From Serilophus lunatus (Eukaryota; Chordata; Aves; Passeriformes; Eurylaimidae), in the NCBI GenBank assembly GCA_013399895.1, contig VXBA01003292.1, positions 124,001 through 188,000 of the forward strand: a DNA stretch of 64,000 nt. The letters are read 5' to 3'. Every line of letters begins with the position of its first letter. The first letter of the stretch is position 1. Of this stretch, positions 58,653 through 64,000 are shown one piece after another. A program made the translations under genes and the position numbers. The notes below the pieces were generated by a model, which was given only the letters and a program-made list of their open reading frames with translations, did not search any database and was not told the DNA's origin.

Positions 58653-61600
58653 CTGGTATATATTATGTTATGTTAGGGGAGAAAGGAGTTTAAAAAATTC
58701 CCTTCAGGAAGGGGGAATAGGTCAGCACTAGAAAGCTCTTTTGGTGAATTAATGAGACAATGGGGCAGGGTGAGAGAGAGGCAAATGACTTGGAATGAGA
58801 AATGCAAATCAGATTTAAAAACAAAATTAAAAAAAGAAGGAATAAAAACAAGACAAAGGCCATTGGGGGATTCTGTGCTGCATTTTCTGTATGTCTTGGA
58901 GTATTAAAAATCTTCAGGCCACACTAATGATGTTGATAACAAGCCTGATCTTTTGATGTTTCTGAAAACATCAAAGTAGAGGTCCTAGAAGGCTCCAGTT
59001 CATCAAAATCAAAATCTCAGACAAAAAGAACTTTTTTTCTTTGTTTTAATAGGTATGGATATTTTATTATGCTTAATATTATGTTTCCAGGGGCTTTGGG
59101 AGAAGGAAAGAGGAGATGGAAGAAAAATAAGCAGTAGTTTTGAAGTAGGCATGAATGAGCTGAAAAGCGATTCAGAATAACACTTCAGAGAACAGTTAAA
59201 ATCTTTAAACTACTTTTTGTCTCTTGTGATTTATGTGTGGGGGAGGCAGAAACCATCTTCAGTGTCCCTTTGTTTTAGTGAGGAGAGCTTTGTCAGTTAG
59301 AAACATCAGTAGATCCATGCAGCCTATACAAAAGAAATTATTTTTGCCATTACTTTTGTGGCATCTGTCATCCTTTTCCATTACTAAGAACAAGGAAGAC
59401 TCTTTCAGTGTTCAAACAGTTTTAAACTCTGAATCTTACAGTCCTCCTGAAGGACTACTTCCAAAGTAGATTCAGATATCCAGGACTGACACTGTAACCT
59501 GTTCCTGTAAAGAAGTTATGCAGATGACTGAAAATGTACAAAGGTACTGAAATTAGGTAGTTAGGATATCTCTTAAAATTCCTCTTAATTTTAGAAGCCA
59601 GTACTTCTAATGATATGAAACATAGGCAAGGCATCCCTGGTAATTGTATTTCACATACTTTTAGAACACCAGGATTTAGAAGGCCTCTGCTTGAAGTGAA
59701 ACTGCTGACATGTATAAACCAAAACTAAGGAAGAGCTTTTCAGAGAGTTTCAAGGAGAATAGATTCACTCTTGGGTGCATGAGGGATGATAGCAGATAAA
59801 TATTTTTAACTCTTCTTTTCAGAATGTTAAGCCCAAGTGTCGTTCTCTTTGACACTGATGGTTCTTTTGTGACATCTCTGTTTTGAGTCAGATGTACATC
59901 TGTTTGATCACAAGTACTCACTGGACTATAGTTTGTTGGAAATAGGCATGCGAAAAGAATTTTAAAAATTATGTAACTAGACTTTGCTGTGTAGCAAAAA
60001 GCTACTGAATAACCTCTTCAGATGTCATTGCTTCTATGCTCCCTACAAATGGCTTTTGGTGTTTTGAATTTGGGAGCTGTAGTGTAACTTAGGCATTGTT
60101 TCAGGGAAACTAGAGTTGAAATACATTTAGATTAATTCATCTAGGCAAAGTCCTGCTCATGGAAGGATATGTGCTGCAGTATATTTTTGGGGCTGCTGTA
60201 GCAGCTCAGGGTGAATCGCCAACAGTCTGTCCGATGCTGTGCTAGTTTAGAGGACTTTCTGTCAGGTTCAGTCTTTTCATGATGGCTTGCATTGCCATGA
60301 GAACTCACAAGCTCTGTTAAGGATAATATGGTGGAGGAAAAAATTACAATCCCTGGTGGCACTACAATGGGACTGACAGCTCAGTCAAATGCTTCTAGAT
60401 GCTCATTTCGTCGTATTTTGAAGCTGAGAGGCACTTTTTACTTTTAGTGATATAATGATATATGGTATTTTCTTTCATTATTTCATTTCCCAGATTTGGA
60501 TGGACTTGTGATGGATTTCCCTGCTGTAACAGGGCAGTCTGAAAAACTAATTTTTCTAGTGCTTTGGAGTCCTTACATTCTTGACTGTACACACAGGGTG
60601 CAAGTCAGCAAGAGGTTATCAAGGACAATGCCTGTTGTGCTTTCAAGAATCGTGAGAGCAGTGGGTTTAGGGGCACTCAGTGTACATCTATATAACCTCT
60701 GTGTGGAGAGGATGAGTCTCAGTTTTGTCTTACTATTTGACCAGAATAGGAGGGAACTGTGATTCTAATTCATACTCTGTCTCAAGTGACAGTATGTGTC
60801 TGTGAAGGTCACAACAGTACATAACATCAGAATCCAGCTGTTAATCTTTAGGGTAGGAACTGGCACCAGATGGAAATTTAGAGTTGCTGTACAGGATAGG
60901 GCAATACACAGCAGAAATGTTACCATTGACTCTCCTTTCTGTCCTTATTGCAAACTTTCTACCCATTTATATGTAGGGTTGGTGGCAGTAAGCACTGCTG
61001 TGTGGAAATGTAAATAATCACATTGCAAAACTCTCTTTTTTTTAAGCATGAAAAACAGAAACTAGTCTTATTTATCACAGTTAATAACTTTTTTTCCTCA
61101 CACTAACAGATGGTGCATTTTTTCAGGTTTACTGTTGACTTTGCCATATTGCCACAGGTTATCCATTCTATTCTGATGCTATTATAACATATAGTATATT
61201 ACAATCAAATTTCTTCAATTCTGTCCTCTAGCCTCTTTCCTTTGCCCCCTGCCTTCTTTCCAAAAGGCAGGCAGGCTTAGCCAAGTTTGCTTTAATCCAT
61301 CTAGTTTTACTACAGGGAGCAATGAAGTCGTACTGACCACACTTCTATGCTGTAGTTGTGTTCTCTTTCCTGATAGCAGTGGTGGTCTGGGGTATTTGAG
61401 TCTGGTATTCACCCTCAGTGTTCTCCATCAGATACTGCATAAAACTCCAGACTGTGAAAAACTTCCTGTTGTGGATCTGTAGCTTGAAGCTGATAATTTC
61501 GTGTTAGGTCTTTAATTTTCTTTACTGAAAAAGAAGTTATAGGCTTTGTCTTCCTATGAATGTGCGTGTACATACCTAGGTCAGAACAGTGATAATGAAA

Positions 61601-64000
61601 AGTTCTCGTGATGGGACTACACTAATTGTTGGCTGATGACTGTCAGGTAATTTGCATTTGCTTTCCTTCTTGAGAAATGTAAGAAGAATATGTTTGCTGG
61701 CTTGTTGCCTGGGGTTGTATAGGTGGGCTGGCTGCTTCATTGTTGGAATGTCTTTTCTGATGTGTGCTGATATTTTTTGATATTTTGTTTAAATGCCATC
61801 CCATCAGTAGTGTTGAAGGAGACTGAACAACCACTCAGTGCAGAAGATCCATGGTCATGGTTGGATTCATAGATGATTGTGAGCATGACATTCAGAGATG
61901 AGTTTCAGAAAGAAGAAAAAGAGGGGTTTGAAAACAAATAAATAAAGAGATGCTACCCAGCAATCCCAGACACGTACTAGACAAGACACTTAAAATCACT
62001 GAGCTGTTAACAGTAAGTTTGCCTCACTTTATCAAATGCATCAAGCACAGTGCTTCTGAGAGTTAGAAGATGCAAAACTCACACTGATCATCCTCTTGGA
62101 TTTTCTTTCTGTTTTGTAGCTTTGCATTTGTGGAGTGGGGTCAGGAAAGGAGTAGTGTTTCTGTTAAGATTTTAATTTAGTGATTGACAAACTCTGCCAA
62201 GTGAGAATAGTTTAACCAAATTAAAAGATTAACTAGTTTTTTTCCCCACCGCATAATGATCAGAGAAACCCTTTCCTCACTGGTCTCTCCAAACATCTCT
62301 GTCACCCCGAATTTGGTCTATTTGTGCTAAAAAGATCTTCACTGCTTGTAATGTTAATCATGTCCCAGTCTCTTTGATTCTTCCGGTTATTCTGCTATTT
62401 CACCACATCAGATTCAAGCTTTTGGTTCGCACCATCAGAGCCCATTAGCTTTCCTTCTTTTGTCTTCTCTTTTTTGCTCCCTCTCCCTGCTTCCCTCTAG
62501 CTGTCACTGTGTTTATCTGTGTTTTTCTGCTTGTGGCACGATGTCCTTTGTGCACCTAACATCATCTCCTCTCCTAAGACATCCTTAGGACTGACTCCTG
62601 TTTAGTGTCTGGAGGCAATCAGCTTGCTAATGATGGCTAGGTTTATCAGCAGAGTGAGAATTGCTAATGGTATTTATTTATTTGTTCTCCTTGTGGAAGA
62701 TAAAGCATCCAGTTGATTGTGATTAGCTGATCTAGATAACCTTATCCTTATTCTCCTCTTTCCTCCCAGTCTCCATCCAAGTTTTTGTTTTGTGATTCAG
62801 TTCTAAAGTTTTAAAGTCAGTGGTTTGTCCTTTTCAGTTTGCATTGTGAGTGCCTCATCCCAATCAGGAAGCTTGAATGTAACAACATAAATGATAGCTA
62901 TTGCTACTACTGTACAGTTTTAGCCTGGGATTTTCAAGAATGCCCAGGAATGTGTGAGTGCATGTGATCTTCTGGAATCCTGAATAAACTCTAGCCATAT
63001 TGTTACATATAACGGGATTTTTATTTGGAATTTTTCCAGTTTGTTAGAGGGATACTTGTGGGGTGTGAAAACTGTGTCATTTGGGGTGCTTGGTGGAGAA
63101 GCAAGTCAGAACTTGCAGTAGAGGTGAGGCTGTAGGACAGCACTAGCAGTGCATGCTATGCTCCAAGAAATTACATGTTTCAGCACTTCCAATGGGTAAT
63201 GGAAAACAAAGGGTGAATTTTCTGATGAGTATGCTATGGTCATTGTTCATCAACTGCTTTGGATTTGATTGGTTACAATTTTGCTATTCCATTAGAATCA
63301 AAGTGAAATTGGTGCAATTTTAAGTGTCTTAAACTTCAGTGCATTGAAAGAGGGTCTGAAAGTGCAAATTGTGTCAAGGATATTTTGTTTAGTCACTGCC
63401 CAGAACTTCCAACCCATGCCATTTTACTACTTTCCATCATAGACCTTCCACGGGTCAGCTGGTAGAGGTTTCATGAGAGGGATCGCAGGAGACACCTGTT
63501 GCATCTTTTATCCACAGCACCTCTGGCAGAATTCACCTAGCTTGTTCTGAAAGACCTCCCAGAACAAATGTGCAGATTCTGTGTCCTTTCCAGTATTTAA
63601 CCAATCTCTCCATTAGAAAAGGTTTTCTGGACTGAAACTGTCCTGCTGCTATACAAACCCTTTCAGATTCCTTTTATAATTCTTTTATACTCCTTTGAAT
63701 TCACTCTAGTTAACCCACAACCTTCATGAAGCATGATATGTGATGGTGCTGAGTCTGTGGCAGTGTAGAATATATAGTCAAGACTGTTGCTCAGAGCAGG
63801 AGGGTACAGGTCACACTTGCATGCGGTCTGCTGGGATCTTGTGAGCGATGACACAGCAGAGTCCTTGGCTGCCACATCTGTTTCTGGAATATAATTTAAG
63901 TTTTCCTGAAGGAGTGAAAATCATCCCATGTTGTGAAATATTTTTATAATACAGCTGAAGTCATTGTTTGCTATTGTGGACCCTCTAAAGGTATATATAC
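58653..64000. other. unique AT-rich non-coding stretch
   Basis: No repeats, exons or RNA genes could be supported up to the window end. Confidence 0.5.

Noticed and set aside
1..64000. CRISPR arrays, operons, phage genes, tRNA or rRNA genes
   Set aside because: No regularly spaced repeats, no dense coding, and no tRNA or rRNA landmarks were seen; the repeats are those of a bird nuclear genome.

Overview
The window looks like ordinary nuclear DNA from a bird. It is AT-rich (roughly 38-40% GC by eye), almost free of long reading frames, and carries the usual avian set of dispersed repeats. The diagnostic elements are three CR1 LINE copies. Two of them end in the avian CR1 3' signature of repeated ATTCTATG octamers; the third begins with its reverse complement. 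There is also a 1.08-kb endogenous-retrovirus LTR of a type I associate with birds, and several very old, decayed MIR-like SINEs of the kind shared across amniotes. There are no bacterial, phage, plasmid or CRISPR features.

Layout: 1-486 is unremarkable; 487-1567 is a solitary LTR whose sense strand is the minus strand, with TG...CA ends and an imperfect 5-bp target duplication; 2866-3137 is a CR1 3' end (+); 7.73-8.32 kb is an unexplained CpG-rich island with a long interrupted frame; 20.13-20.41 kb is a CR1 3' end (-); 23.2, 26.7, 35.4, 42.0 and 52.9 kb carry short near-palindromic relics that look like ancient amniote repeats; 26.5 kb holds a C-rich tract that can form a G-quadruplex on the minus strand; 31.05-31.32 and 40.86-40.99 kb look like conserved non-coding elements by composition and motif content; 34.4 kb is a duplicated A-tail unit; 35.6 kb holds the best coding-exon candidate (minus strand); 38-54 kb is enriched in MIR-like relics and holds two possible LTR pieces; 57.0-58.65 kb is a long but internally deleted CR1 (+) interrupted by a TA/TG microsatellite.

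Genes: no protein family could be recognised. The most gene-like segment is a 101-bp minus-strand exon (35608-35708) with a strong acceptor, a usable donor, one open frame and higher GC than its surroundings. If it is real, much of the window is probably intron of a minus-strand gene. Weaker exon-like segments on both strands are listed at low confidence, because pseudo-exons of this quality are expected by chance in 64 kb. No RNA gene could be supported. The rest reads as intronic or intergenic DNA.
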